A stretch of DNA of 64,000 nucleotides from NCBI GenBank assembly GCA_036365515.1, contig CM070876.1, forward strand, positions 103,282,810 to 103,346,809, in the 5' to 3' direction. Position numbers and translations under genes: made by a program. Positions 34,471 to 45,164 of this stretch are shown piece after piece. The number at the start of each line of letters is the position of its first letter. The first letter of the stretch is position 1. The DNA comes from Torymus aiolomorphi (Eukaryota; Arthropoda; Insecta; Hymenoptera; Torymidae). Under the pieces are notes generated by a model that was not told the origin of the DNA, ran no database searches, and saw only the letters and a program-made list of their open reading frames with translations.

Positions 34471-34489
34471 CCTTAAAAGACTACGAAAT

Positions 34490-34870
34490 ATTCAAAAGTA
34501 TCTGATTTTCTTAAGAGCCCATAGAAAAATATCGCACAATAATAAAACACTAAATTTTCTTATTTCTGTATAAAATACTTTTATACCACTCTAACCTCAA
34601 AATCACAACTTTGATATGATTTTTCGGCGCTCGTGGTATAAAATACCGTTCGAAACTAGTGCGTAAGTCGATTATTTAAGTGGTGTGGCTTTTTCGCACT
34701 CGCTTCGCTCGTGCAAAAAGTCACACCATCTAAATAATCGACTTCCCCACCCGTGTCGAAATGTACTAATTATGCACATTATTCATTTACATAGATTTAA
34801 TGTTCATTCAGTAACAAATTCACTGTTACTGATCACATTGATGCACTGTTGTTATGACTTACTAATATTC
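34490..34870. repeat. Second copy of dispersed repeat with hairpin insert
   Basis: GTATCTGATTTTCTTAAGAGC, AACACTAAATTTTCTTATTTC, AATTATGCACATTATTCATT and TTCACTGTTACTGATCACATT correspond to 12686-12885 plus 16345-16440. At the position where the other copy holds the 12886-16344 element, this copy holds ~180 bp containing the hairpin at 34663-34748. Confidence 0.6.
34663..34748. repeat. Long hairpin (~36-bp stem)
   Basis: AAGTCGATTATTTAAGTGGT...GCACTCG is followed, after a short CTTCG loop, by its complement ending in AAATAATCGACTT, with a few mismatches. It looks like a small snapback insertion. Confidence 0.8.
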
Positions 34871-35429
34871 ACTTTATAACAGTAGTTCTCAAATCTCCCT
34901 TTTTATTGAATACACTTGGATTTTATTTTTATTTTTTCACAAATGTACACTTTTACAGCCTCTTCACGTAGACCGGATAAATAAGAGTAACTAATAAGTC
35001 ACACTGATATCACATTACGACAACACAGGAAAATCATTATATTGATCAATGCTTAATATAATTAGGTCACTCCAAATCTTAATATAAGCAATATCCTCGA
35101 GCCGTAATTTCTTTCCTTCTCTCTATATAAGTATACCTCTCCAGTTTGAAAGCTATTGCTCTTTCCCATAAGCTGAAATACAAGCATAAAGAATCCAAAT
35201 TCTCACAAATAACATTGTAAAATATTATTGGAAATGTTTATACTTATCTGATATAGATATTAAAGCACCCATTCTGATCAAGAGAATAGAATTTAAGCCT
35301 TCCTAGTTATCTTCTTTTGTACAACACTATCGATTCACTTTTCTTTACTTGTTGTTTATTTGAATAAAATATTAAACCTTATCTCTTCTTGTTTCTTTTA
35401 TTACTGCTAATTATTGTAAAGGACTCTAC
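34871..35429. other. Unassigned AT-rich DNA
   Basis: No gene or terminal repeat found upstream of the transposase remnant. Confidence 0.35.
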
Positions 35430-37745
35430 CTCTAGATTGTGTGTTGCGTGATGGTGTCTGTGTCATAAACAAGAACATACATATGAGAATCATCAATGAG
35501 GAAGAGATACAGACATAGTGTAGAGAACACTATAATTCCTGTATTACCATCAGTCATAAATCGCATCGAGAAAATTCATAGTTATAGACTAACATCAAAT
35601 ATTAGCTATAAAAAAGTTATTGAAGCTTCTGCATGCTGCATTGATAATACAATTTGTATGCTAAGAAAATGTGATCGGTATCCAGTAGAAGCTGGTATTG
35701 GTCAATTCCTTACCTCTTGTGTTGATGATGTAAATACAGAATGTGTGGAGTATAGTAAGTGGGTTCCCGTAGCTATAAAAAGCAAGAGCTCAGAAAGCTC
35801 GATTAGCTCTAGAGTGACGCTTGAAAATTTTAACAAACCTTTTAATGGGTTTACAGACAATTTTGCAAAAGGTATTTTGAATATGACTTAACATCATTTT
35901 ATTTCTGTTAGTCAAAAAGATTATTTTACTGAATGTAAAAATAATTTTGACAATGACACTGGGATATTTATCATGGATTGTGCTGAAAATTATACTTTTA
36001 TTAGTCAAAATTTCATCCAAGGATTTTACTTCAACAATGCTTTGGCTTCATTATTTACCGTGGCATTGTATTTCAAAGAGCAAACAGGAAATGATGTGAA
36101 ACATAAAACTCTTTGTGTTATTTCAGACAGTTCCATACACCAAGCTTATTCAGTCCATAAATTTACAGAAGTAGTACGTAGTAAAATTAAAAAAATAATT
36201 TTTCTGGATAAAAAACTTAATTTATTTTTCTGATGGTGCTCCGACACAATTTGAAAACAAGTAAGAGGGAAATTACTCGATAATTTTTCATTTTGTTTTA
36301 CAGTTTCTTTTAATAAATCACAAATAAAAATATGATAATAAATTATTTATGAGTGGATTATAATTCTTTGAAGTGAAGAGAATTTAACAATTATGAAAAG
36401 GAAAGTTGATACAAAATGTTTTTTCGATGCAAATTGATTAATTTTATAATAAAGCAAAGTTCTTGACTTCTTAATTTCTATCATAAATTTTGATGATAAT
36501 TGGAAGAAAATCGTATTTTTCTGAATTGGCACAATTTTGACATAAAAACAAAACAGCAATTTTCCATTTTAAGGTGGTTATGTCCTTTTAAGGGGCAGCG
36601 GGGGTTAAACGTGAAAATTGAAAAATTATCAATTAAAATTGAAGACAATATAATTATATAACTAAAAGCTACTTTCCTAAAAGTAGACTATCTAAATAAC
36701 TATTTTATGCACCCATACGTACTAAATTTCCCTTTGCGCGATTCTGAAGAGAGTTTTGGTTTGAGAATTAGTTTGAAAAAATCCAGAGATATTCTACAAC
36801 ATATCTGTTACGGAATTTATTCCGTAAGAACAGCTTCTCTTAAGAAGCAGATTTTGGAAAAAGTAAGTAGGAACTAAAATAAAAAATCATTGATGCCGAA
36901 AAATATTAAAAATTTGAAAAATTGACTAAACTCAATTTTTTTCATTGTGAATGATTTTTTTCCAAAATCTACTACCATTATTCTATAACAAATATGTTGC
37001 AGAATATCTCTGAATTTTTTCAAAGCAATCCGTTCAAAACTCTCTTCAGAATCGCATGGTAAAGCAATTTTGGACATATATGACTCGCAGGATCATTCCA
37101 GCTAATCGAAGGGAAACTTGGCACATATGGGTGCATAAAATAGTTATTAATAGTCTACATTTAGGAAAGTAATCTTTAATTATATAATTATATTGCCTTC
37201 AATTTTAATTGATTATTTTATCATTTTCACGTTAAACCCCCGCTGGTCCCCTTAAGTGGTGTCAATTCCTTAAACTCATGAAAAATGCAAACAATAATTA
37301 AGAATCATTTCTTTTTCTTCAGAAATCAGTTTATTAATTTATGACATTATGAAAAAGATTTTGGAATAAAAATAAGGTCACATAATTTTTTGCTACATAT
37401 CACGGAAAAAGTGTTTGCGATGACATAGGGGCAACGGTAAAACGGCTTGTCAGAAAAGGTTCTCTACAAGGTGCAGACATTTTAAATGCTCAACAAATGT
37501 ATGATTACTTATTAGAAAAAGAATCAAATATTTGGTATGAATGTTAGAATCATTTTGAAGTTTATATTTAAACGTAAAACGTATTGATAAATGAAATATT
37601 TAAAAATTACAATTTCTTATACGTCACTGATAGGGAAATTCCAGCAACAGGCAAGAAGCTTGCACAAAGATTTAAAACTGCCAAGACAGTGAAAAATACC
37701 AGACAATTTCATTAGTTTAAGCCCATTAATGAACAAATGATTAGG
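35430..37745 (+). pseudogene. Decayed intron-containing transposase-like gene
   Basis: Scattered open segments match, in order, the protein family of the element at 59315-62965: CVLRDGVCVINKN (35440s, shifted frame); 35496-35890 (CMLRKCDRYPVEAGIGQFL); 35960-36235 (MDCAENYTFISQNF, then CVISDSSIHQAYSVHKF); DGAPTQFEN near 36236-36260; FFATYHGKSVCDDIGATVKR near 37390-37450; and a C-terminal piece 37620-37735 (KTAKTVKNTRQFH). Candidate catalytic acids are in DCAENY, SDGAPTQ and CDDIGA. Stops and frameshifts interrupt it. A splice-like donor (GTAAGAG, 36263) and acceptor (TTCTTCAG, ending about 37321) fall within the conserved motif after DGA, so the ancestor had an intron here that the 60-kb copy lacks. 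Confidence 0.75.
36588..37255. mobile_element. TTAA-flanked MITE within the intron
   Basis: TTAA at 36588-36591 and 37252-37255 flank a 660-bp element with ends GGGGCAGCGGGGGTTAAACG and, inverted, GGGGACCAGCGGGGGTTTAA. The inverted repeats extend about 170 bp. TTAA duplications are characteristic of piggyBac and Kolobok elements; no coding sequence allows a choice. Confidence 0.88.
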
Positions 37746-39686
37746 GTGAAACTGTATTCGCTTGATAAAAATATAGAGATTGTAAATATAGTCGCTATGT
37801 AAATACAGTTGCGAAACAAAGCTCTGCTTATAAACCGCATGCATGTGTTGTTTACTTTCGTTTTGCACCCGCACCACATATTTCCACATTTACATCGCAC
37901 TCCGCGTCGGTCTATTTTGATTTTCTCGTTTCGATGAATTTACTTCTGACCCTTACGTCTGAATTTACTCTGTTTCTAATTCTCTAATCTATTTATCGCA
38001 ATATTAAAGCTATTTATCGCGTATTTCTATTTAGCTCTTTACTATTCTAAAAAAATCACATCTTACAAGGGGAGGCAGGTTGGTGTGAATCACCGATTAC
38101 CATGAGACTTTGCTATGAATAGAGTATCAGAAAATATTCGACACGTGTTTTTCTATTTTTGCCAACTCGCTGATTTAGGGGGTTAAAACCACCTCCGAAT
38201 TGATAAAAATAGGTATTTTCGGCATTAAAAACGCATCAATTTCAGATAGAAAATAGTAATAAATGATTATTATGATTATATGACTCGAAAGAGAAATAAA
38301 AAATATTCGACACGTGTTTCTGATTTTTTCTTCGAATTTATATAGCGAGTAAAAGCCGCCCTTACAAATACAAATAGTCAGTGCCCAATTTTAATTTATT
38401 AACGCTATTTTCTCGTTAGAATCACATTTAAAAAATTGTTTTTAATAATTAGACGAGGTCATCAAGTGGTGTTTCCCGCTTTGACCTTGGGCTCCAATAT
38501 GAAGGTCATTTCGAGGTCAACTTCGATTTTTTTAATAGGAACCAATATTTTATTTAGCTGACATAGAGACTGAAATTTTCTACTTTTAAATACGTCATTA
38601 TGGCCTTGGTTAAGAAGTTCCCAGAGGTTATTTCAAGGGCATAACAACGGGCCGGAGGGGGGTGAGGAGGTCTTTCATGACAACAAAGTGAGGCTACACA
38701 ATTATGTCGTGAATACAGTTCACGGTACATGCAGCATGGAGTAAAGTCGATTCTTTCCTCGAGTGATTACTGCCTTATAGGCACCTGCGAGAATAATCTC
38801 CAACTACACTTTTTTGTTGCATTATGTACTAGTATTTGTGTTACAAGTATGACATTTCATCTCACGCGGTTAAGGCGCGAAGAAAATTTCAGACGCCATT
38901 TTGTTTCAGATTAGATTTTGTTCCCTCCGTTAAGCACACACACACACAATTCTCAGAATTAAATTCAGACGCGATATAAAACACTGTAATGACGACACGA
39001 GGCGTAGATGATACTGCCGTGCAGAGAATTCTTGCCTTCATTTAAAGTCGTTACAACCTTGTGATTTATCGGAACTGCGTAAGTGCATAGCCAACGCACT
39101 GACACTATTGGCGTCATTGCTGTGCATGACGTTACGATCGGAGGGAGCACAAGCGTGGGACTGGTGCACTTGGGAGTAACAACTGACTTCGAACTTACTA
39201 GACTTACTGTGCGGTCTATCAAAGGGAGACGCAAAAATACAAATTAAGGATATAATTTTACACAGAATTAATGTTTGGCATTCCAGAATCAAGAAGTTCG
39301 GAAGAGACAAGACTCCAGAGACAGATGCCCAGAGCGGCGACGGACAAAGTAATTTATTTTGAACTATATATATTTATATATAAATAAATAATTTTCTTTC
39401 TATTTCAATGTGAATAATGTTATTTACTCAGTGTAATAAAAATAAAGTGTAAATTCATATTACTATCATTAAGAGCAGAAAGTAAATAATTAATTTAAGA
39501 GAATCAGAATACAGATTTGTAAAATTCTGAAATCGGATTGCTCAGAGAATTGTAAAAGACCAAGCACTAATAAGAATAATTATTTACATACATTCAGACG
39601 AGAACTCAACATCAAAATCACCACACACGCCTTACGGTCTACCGCCCTTCTGCCTCATAAAACCATCAGAGAGAGCGAAAGTAGAC
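37746..39686. other. Unassigned DNA with small repeats
   Basis: No gene. AAAATATTCGACACGTGTTT occurs twice (38132 and 38309). 38460-38660 is rich in AAGGTCA/TGACCTT words like the mariner-like inverted repeats and may be a decayed copy. A short (AC)n lies at 38936-38949. Small open frames at 38965-39310 have no family match. Confidence 0.35.
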
Positions 39687-39977
39687 GTGGATTTGTGGTT
39701 CAGAGCAATGGCGAACCACAAAATACAAAAAGAAATGATGGCTCAAATGAAGACGTTGATGGAAGGGCAACAAAAGCTGATGAACAGAAGGCTCGAAGTG
39801 GAAAATGCAAGAATCAGACGACTGGAGGTACCAAAACCCATTCTCAATTCCACCACCTTGATTAGAGAGGATAATATTAACTCAGAGTCAGAAAATAATA
39901 ACACACAAACATACCAAAACATTACAATAAATGAATTTAATGAAATATTTAGAAATTTTACTCAAACGTTAGAATAA
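39687..39977 (+). pseudogene. Copia-type gag N-terminal segment
   Basis: Open segment of 96 codons, first ATG at about 39709, with a Met/Gln-rich helical stretch (MAQMKTLMEGQQKL) and a polar C-terminal half ending at TAA. It fits the variable N-terminal part of insect copia-like gag. Reading continues in spirit after the solo LTR. Confidence 0.5.
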
Positions 39978-40026
39978 AAGAAAAATAGTTTGAAATTAAA
40001 CATTAGGAGAGATTATAAATTGACAC

Positions 40027-40851
40027 TGTAACGGAGCAGGTGTTGCGCGGTTATTCGCTCCCTCTAAGCGGAATTGCCGATGAACGGCGCAGCAATTGAC
40101 AGGCGCGAGCACTGGCTCGTGCCAACCCTCGGCGAAAACACCTCACTCTCGCCTGCGCGCCGTCGCTCGCCGTCGGCTGCCTTCGTCGGCAGCCGTACCT
40201 ACCGACGTTATAACGCGCGACTTCGCTGTCGCGCTTTCTCTCTCGTGCGTGCTGCCTTGGCTGCTCAGAAATGTGCGAGTACGGTGTACTCGCGCCCGCG
40301 GAGGCCGGTGGTATTCTCTACTGCCGCGCCACCGACTAGGAAAGGGGATCAGGATACGCGCGCCAAATAATAAGTGAACTCGAATCTAAAAAGAAAGACT
40401 GTAAGTTTATTGCCTCTCGGGCCAGATAAATCCTACACAAGCGGCGCGCACACAATGTACGCGCCGACTCGGGTGGTGCGCCCGCGCACGCTATGTACGT
40501 GTGTACGCGGTCGCACACGCGTACACGTAGAACCGGCTCGACCCGACGTCGGCCGATCGCCGCGCACGATCGGCTCTCACGCGCGCGTCAGTAGCCTCGC
40601 TCGCTCGTGTGGGTCTCGCTTCCCGGACGTTCGTCCTCCGCGGAGGAGGCGCGAAATCGCCTGGCCAGGACTTACCTCGCGAAGACCCGGCTGCTCCAGA
40701 AAGACAGGCCGCTCGGCGTTGGTGGCCACGAGAGTCGTATCTCTCTCGCTCTTGCGCTCCTTCCAGGGCAGTCCGGCCGTAGCAGGGGATCAGCCACGTT
40801 GCTGGCGTTTCTCTTTCTCCCTCTCACTCGGCCGCGGTAACTGTCGCCGGC

Positions 40852-40905
<54 letters not shown>

Positions 40906-41278
40906 ATTGCGCTGCTGTGTCGCTCCCTCGCACGCCCTCGCTCTCAACACGGCACCGTTGCACACCCGCGGTGCACCACACTGCAAATACGCGCTCTTCT
41001 CTCGCGACTCTCTCGCTTTCTCTCGTTCTCTCGACTCGAGGTGAAGCGCGTATCCAGGCAGGCTATGGCTCGCGGTAATGGCCGAAACGATACTAATCGC
41101 CTGTCTCCTCGTCGGCACGCGCAAGCATCTCTCGCCCTTGCCCTTTGCGCAAGGTTGAGAGATGTTTACCTCTTCGGTATTAGCGCGTGCCGTCGCGTTA
41201 TGCCGAGACTCGCCTCATGTCTCCTTAGCGCGTACCGATACACACATACGTGCGCCCGCACGCGCGCCGGTCGTTACA
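40027..41278 (+). mobile_element. Solo LTR of a GC-rich Ty3-type element
   Basis: Starts TGTAACGG and ends CGTTACA, with a 4-bp direct repeat ACAC on both sides (40023-40026 and 41279-41282). At 1252 bp it is similar in style and terminal hexamers to the LTRs at 45407 and 54475 but different in sequence, so it is another family. It contains a (CT)n tract at 40855-40904. No internal region is present, so it was left by LTR-LTR recombination. A long GC-rich open frame inside (40374-41078) is of low complexity and I do not call it a gene. Confidence 0.88.
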
Positions 41279-41284
41279 ACACAA

Positions 41285-41820
41285 AAAGTAATTTTAAATG
41301 TTTGGTTAGACTATCTCCACTCAGAATTAAGATCAAATGATTTATTGAATATAATTGACGAAAAATGAAGAGCACCAGTAAACCTGGATGAGTCAGAAGT
41401 AGAAAAGAGAAAGTCACTAGTCAGTGATATCACAATAAATCATTTGCTTGAATACGACCATAAGAAATTTTAAGTAAGATCAGAGAATTCAGAAGAGTAG
41501 AAGCAAACGATACAGCTTCCTCAGTTAGGGCTCAATTGTATCGCTTAAAGATGTATAAGAAAGAAAAAGTAAATGAATTTTCCCATAGATTTGAAACTAT
41601 TATCAGAAAGTATGAGAGCTGCGATACAAGTGTGTCACTACCTGAAGAGGAGAAGAGATCCGCATTTTATCAAGCTCTCTCAGCTGATAATTCTGAACTC
41701 CGTTCGGCTTACTTAATCGGCTTACTTACAAACTGACAACAAAGAAATGACTTTAGAAGAAATAAAATCATTTCTTTTACAGTCAGAAGCAGAGAAGAAA
41801 AACTCAGATGAAACAGAGGA
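41285..41820 (+). pseudogene. Copia-type gag central segment
   Basis: Sequence after the solo LTR reads, with stops and a frameshift, as gag: NVWLDYLHSELRSNDLL, then 41536-41736 (LYRLKMYKKEKVNEFSHRFE and LPEEEKRSAFYQALS), then EEIKSFLLQSEAEKK near 41755 in a shifted frame. These are hallmarks of the UBN2-like gag of Ty1/copia elements. Confidence 0.75.
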
Positions 41821-41869
41821 CCCAGAGCCAAGTTAACTCAGAGGAAACCAGACGGACACGGAGCACCAG

Positions 41870-42303
41870 AGTGGCAAACGGGACCACATGCCAAGTGCTA
41901 CAGATGCAACAAGCGGGGACATGTGGCCCCGAATTGCCAACTCGCCAACTATGACTTGTGGTTCTGCTGCTTCTGCAATGCCGAAGTTGGACACAAAGGT
42001 CCAGATTGCCATAAAAGGGGGACAATGCAACAACCCAGAAGGTATGATAATATTCAGATTAAAGACTACACGACACAACACTGTACAAACAATTACACAC
42101 AGTTCAGAGGTAATAAAAATACCAAAAATAACAGAAGCAGAGGTATAGCTATAAGAGGTGGTGGAAGGGGAAATTTTAGAGGTAGGGTATTTAAACATGG
42201 GGCGAATCCAGGCGCAAGAGTCGCATCGCAAAACGCCTTCGTACAAGGAGCAACAGCATATATAGCAGGTACGGTTCAAAATCAATTAAATTCACAAACA
42301 TAA
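41870..42303 (+). pseudogene. Copia-type nucleocapsid with two zinc knuckles
   Basis: CYRCNKRGHVAPNC (CX2CX4HX4C) followed by CFCNAEVGHKGPDC and an Arg/Gly-rich stretch (IRGGGRGNFRGRVF) give the RNA-binding part of gag. The frame ends at TAA 42301-42303, and the protease follows in another frame. Confidence 0.75.
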
Positions 42304-42330
42304 TTATTATAATAAAATTATAATAAAATA

Positions 42331-42685
42331 AATTACATTCATCGCAGACTCAGGTGCTACCGATCATATAGTAAATAAGAGGATAATACTAAACGATTTT
42401 AAAAAATGCACGGGAGAGGTAATCAGAAGCACGAATAAAAATGACTCGGCAAATATAGAAATAAACGGAAAAGGAAATTTATTTGTAAAATCAAACATTA
42501 AAACAGATGAAATAATAATTTTGAAAAACGTAATATCGGCAGAAAACATATCAGAGAATTTAATTTTACTCAAATATTTTGCTGAAGTAGGATTAGGAAT
42601 CTATTTAGATGACGAAACTTTGAAAATTTTTGATAAACTGACGGGTGTAGAATACATAACCGGGAAATATGAAAAGCCAAATTGA
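42331..42685 (+). pseudogene. Copia-type retropepsin
   Basis: About 115 codons starting ITFIADSGATDHIVN; the D-S-G-A-T motif is the catalytic loop of copia aspartic protease. It ends at TGA 42683-42685, where the family would continue into the pre-integrase region. No ATG is expected because it is part of a polyprotein. Confidence 0.8.
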
Positions 42686-42904
42686 CTAATAACTTTAACT
42701 GTAGAGAAGCAGAAAAAAATTACCAACAAAAATTCAGGTCCTAATTGCGAAATGTATACATGCAATGCTAGGTCAGTTACATTGGATGAGTTTTCCCAAC
42801 AATCTTCGACGGAAGTTCTGAATTTAGACACAGAAAAATTACCAAAAGAGAATATAGAGGAAAGTGACACCCTTGATCGACAGAGCGATTAAATTGTCAC
42901 ATAA
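42686..42904. other. Junction between Copia and Penelope remnants
   Basis: About 220 bp of decayed coding-like DNA; I cannot assign it to either neighbour with confidence. Confidence 0.3.
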
Positions 42905-43105
42905 AGATTTTAGGAAAAAAAAAGAATTTAAATTTAGTTAGAAAAACATTTATTAAGCATAGTTATCCGGTAAAATTTATTCATAAAATGATTGATGAGA
43001 GAGTGTGGGAAATTTATAATGGTGGATTGAAGCAGCGGGTAGATAATTAAACAAAAGAATAGAAATGGAAAGAACGCATATTCTAGTTTACCATATGTTA
43101 GAGGT

Positions 43106-43546
43106 TTGTCGGAAAGAATTAGAAGGGTTTTTAGTAAACATAATATTCAAGTTTTCTTTAGAAACGATAATAATTTAGAAAGGTTATTTAGTAATTGTAA
43201 AGACAAGGATGATAAATGTTTAAAATCGGAAGTAGTTTATAAAATTAATTGTAGGGATTGTAATGGTTGTTATATTGGTCAAACGAGTAGATATTTGAAA
43301 AAGAGAATATATGAATATCAATATAGTTTACGCAGCTCAAGCTGTACATCGGGTTTGAAAGAACATTGTTTAAATAGTTTGCATTCTTTCGATTTTAGGA
43401 GTGTGGATATTTTGGAACAGGGGATTAAGAATAAATATAAGAGGGAAAGCCTTGAAAGTATTCACATTCTAAGAAATCGGAATAATGTAAATTTAATGAT
43501 AGAGTCAAGTAAATTAGATAACATTTATCATTCTTTATTAATTTAA
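43106..43546 (+). CDS. Penelope-like GIY-YIG endonuclease domain (partial)
   Basis: Open segment of 146 codons. It starts within the conserved linker (SERIRRVFSKHNIQVFF) and contains the nuclease core: CRDCNGCYIGQTSRYLKKRI, where CYIGQT is the YIG half of the motif and R and K residues follow as in the family. A later E in KRESLESIHILR is the likely catalytic Glu. In an intact element this would be the C-terminus of a reverse transcriptase-endonuclease protein that nicks target DNA. The upstream coding part is lost or out of frame, so it is a fragment although uninterrupted. Confidence 0.82.
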   Translation: MSERIRRVFSKHNIQVFFRNDNNLERLFSNCKDKDDKCLKSEVVYKINCRDCNGCYIGQTSRYLKKRIYEYQYSLRSSSCTSGLKEHCLNSLHSFDFRSVDILEQGIKNKYKRESLESIHILRNRNNVNLMIESSKLDNIYHSLLI

Positions 43547-43652
43547 GTGAGAATGGAAAGTTGGAGAGGGGAAAGGATGGTGGTGGGGGTAAGTGAAAAG
43601 AAGAGGGTATAGGAGTATATAAGGAGGTGTATCGCGGGTTTCATTTCAGTCC

Positions 43653-43681
43653 CTGAGGAGGAGCCGGAGCGGGCTCGAAAC
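43653..43681 (+). ncRNA. Hammerhead-like motif in Penelope 3' region
   Basis: CTGAGGA, stem GAGCC/GGCTC, then GAAAC, about 107 bp after the GIY-YIG stop. It has the same extra G between core and stem II as the two copies at 17.8 and 18.3 kb. Hammerhead motifs are known in Penelope-like elements, but stems I and III are not resolved here. Confidence 0.5.
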
Positions 43682-43822
43682 GTTGAGCAATTTGGTGGTG
43701 GGGGCAGTCAGATCGTCCTTTGCTAACAAAGTTTTTTCCAGGTTTTAATTAAGTTTTTATTTCAGATTCTGCGGGGGTGATTATAAACAAGGGCAATGTG
43801 ACTGCCATAAATATTAATTATT

Positions 43823-44100
43823 TTAATAGTTTTGAATTTTTAATCGGACTTCAACGAGCCAATCTCTTATGCGTTGGTCGAATGTCTATTCTCAAATCGA
43901 GAAAGGTAGCTTTTGTTTAAGCTTCCTCCTCTCTCGATAAGAATTTTTTCTCTTATGTGTGTCGCCGTTTGTCAAAAAATTGTTATCGAGAGAGGAGGAA
44001 GCTTAAACAAAAGCTACCTTTCTCGATTTGAGAATAGACATTCGACCAACGCATAAGAGATTGATTCGTTCAAGTCCGATTAAAAATTCAAAACTATTAA
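43823..44100. mobile_element. 278-bp foldback MITE
   Basis: Arms TTAATAGTTTTGAATTTTTA ... ATCGAGAGAGGAGGAAGC are near-perfect inverted repeats of ~125 bp around a short central loop near 43960. No coding sequence; target duplication not clear. Confidence 0.88.
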
Positions 44101-44271
44101 GGTAGCACCACGAGCGCTTACAACATATTTAGAATTAATTATTTTAATTTAATTTGTAAGATTGTAAGACCGATGAAAAAATTCTTGTCACTTGATAATG
44201 AAACTGAATATTATTCATACATCTTATGGCATGGACCGTACCACTGAATTTTGTTAGAGCATCAAATAGAA
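44101..44271. other. Short unassigned stretch
   Basis: No gene or repeat identified before the TA tract. Confidence 0.3.
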
Positions 44272-44272
44272 C

Positions 44273-44345
<73 letters not shown>

Positions 44346-44384
44346 TGGATTTTGTAATCAATAAGTATATATATATATATATAT
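44272..44384. repeat. (TA)n with embedded foldback end
   Basis: Two TA tracts separated by ACTGGATTTTGTAATCAATA (from about 44344), which is the terminal sequence of the foldback at 55577-56160. Confidence 0.85.
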
Positions 44385-44735
44385 CATTGTACGGTATTTT
44401 GAGGATTTCATAAAGAATTTGTACAATAGTGGTGACACAAATATAAACATTGTTATAAACAACCAATAAACAAGCGCGTGACTAAAGAAATAATGACCCT
44501 AAGGTTATTGACTAACACCACGACGCCTGCGGCGCCCGCTTTTACGGAAAAATATCACGGAATTTCCGAAATCGATGTATTAACACACTATTGTGGAAAC
44601 CGCTGAAAAATCCTCAAAATGCCTCTCGAGTGCTTTGGACTTTTGAGGAGACTCCTCAAAATGCCTACAAAATCCTCAAAATTCGGTATATATGACCTAT
44701 ATAATCCTCAAAAGCGTCCCAGATGTGAATATATA
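44385..44735 (+). repeat. Short-word module B with 17-nt core
   Basis: Core GTGACTAAAGAAATAAT at 44478-44494. The word AAATCCTCAAAATGCCT or parts of it occurs inverted upstream (TTTTGAGGATTT, ~44397) and inverted once downstream (~44641). It occurs directly at about 44607, 44652, 44669 and 44703. The module is bordered by TA tracts on both sides. No coding signal. Confidence 0.75.
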
Positions 44736-44943
44736 TATATATATTTATATATATATATATTTAGTTTTTATATAGATATTGTCAATATATGGATCGATTC
44801 CACTACTATACTTTGGTCTAGTTATATGTATAAATACAGGAAGATCCCATATTATTTAACAATTCATGACTATGTTCGTCTTCTTTCATAATGTTAATAT
44901 TATTAGGGGTACAAATAAATATATATATATATATATATATATT
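44736..44943. repeat. TA tracts with short unique insert
   Basis: (TA)n at about 44729-44762 and 44915-44943 enclose ~150 bp of AT-rich DNA without a recognisable word or core. Confidence 0.6.
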
Positions 44944-45133
44944 TTATGTTAGTTTCCAGGACATTCCAGATGTTTAACGTTGATTTCGGGGACATTTGTT
45001 AGTTTTGGGGACAGTCCCTGAATCTACATATGTTTAACGTCAGTTTTGAGGACATCGGCCCCCATAAAAGACATTATTTCTTTAGTCACGTATAGGTATA
45101 CAGTAACATGGGTCCTGGGAACTAACGTTATAC

Positions 45134-45137
<4 letters not shown>
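44944..45137 (-). repeat. Short-word module D, inverted twin of module A
   Basis: Reverse complement of 7535-7733 with only a handful of differences. The core lies at 45073-45089 (ATTATTTCTTTAGTCAC on the plus strand). Such similarity across 37 kb, in opposite orientation, implies recent movement or copying. Flanked by TA tracts. Confidence 0.85.

Positions 45138-45163
<26 letters not shown>

Positions 45164-45164
<1 letters not shown>

Larger units (their letters stand above)
39687..42685 (+). mobile_element. Copia-type retrotransposon remnant (gag-protease)
   Basis: Partial Ty1/copia coding region: N-terminal gag (39687-39977), central gag (about 41285-41820), zinc knuckles (about 41885-42010) and protease (42331-42685). 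It is interrupted by a solo LTR (40027-41278) and by several stops and frameshifts. Integrase, reverse transcriptase, RNase H and its own LTRs are not visible, and Penelope-type sequence begins about 220 bp after the protease. It is therefore a dead fragment. Confidence 0.8.
42905..43800 (+). mobile_element. 5'-truncated Penelope-like element
   Basis: The 3' end of a Penelope-like retroelement: a degraded segment (KTFIKHSYPVKFIHKMIDER, about 42945-43050), then the linker and GIY-YIG endonuclease (43106-43546), then a purine-rich 3' region with a hammerhead-like motif. Reverse transcriptase is absent, as is common after 5' truncation. Confidence 0.82.

Noticed and set aside
40374..41124. 234-codon and 150-codon GC-rich frames inside the solo LTR
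   Set aside because: Ser/Arg/Leu-rich low complexity across a (CT)n tract, open on both strands, inside an LTR with clear target duplication.
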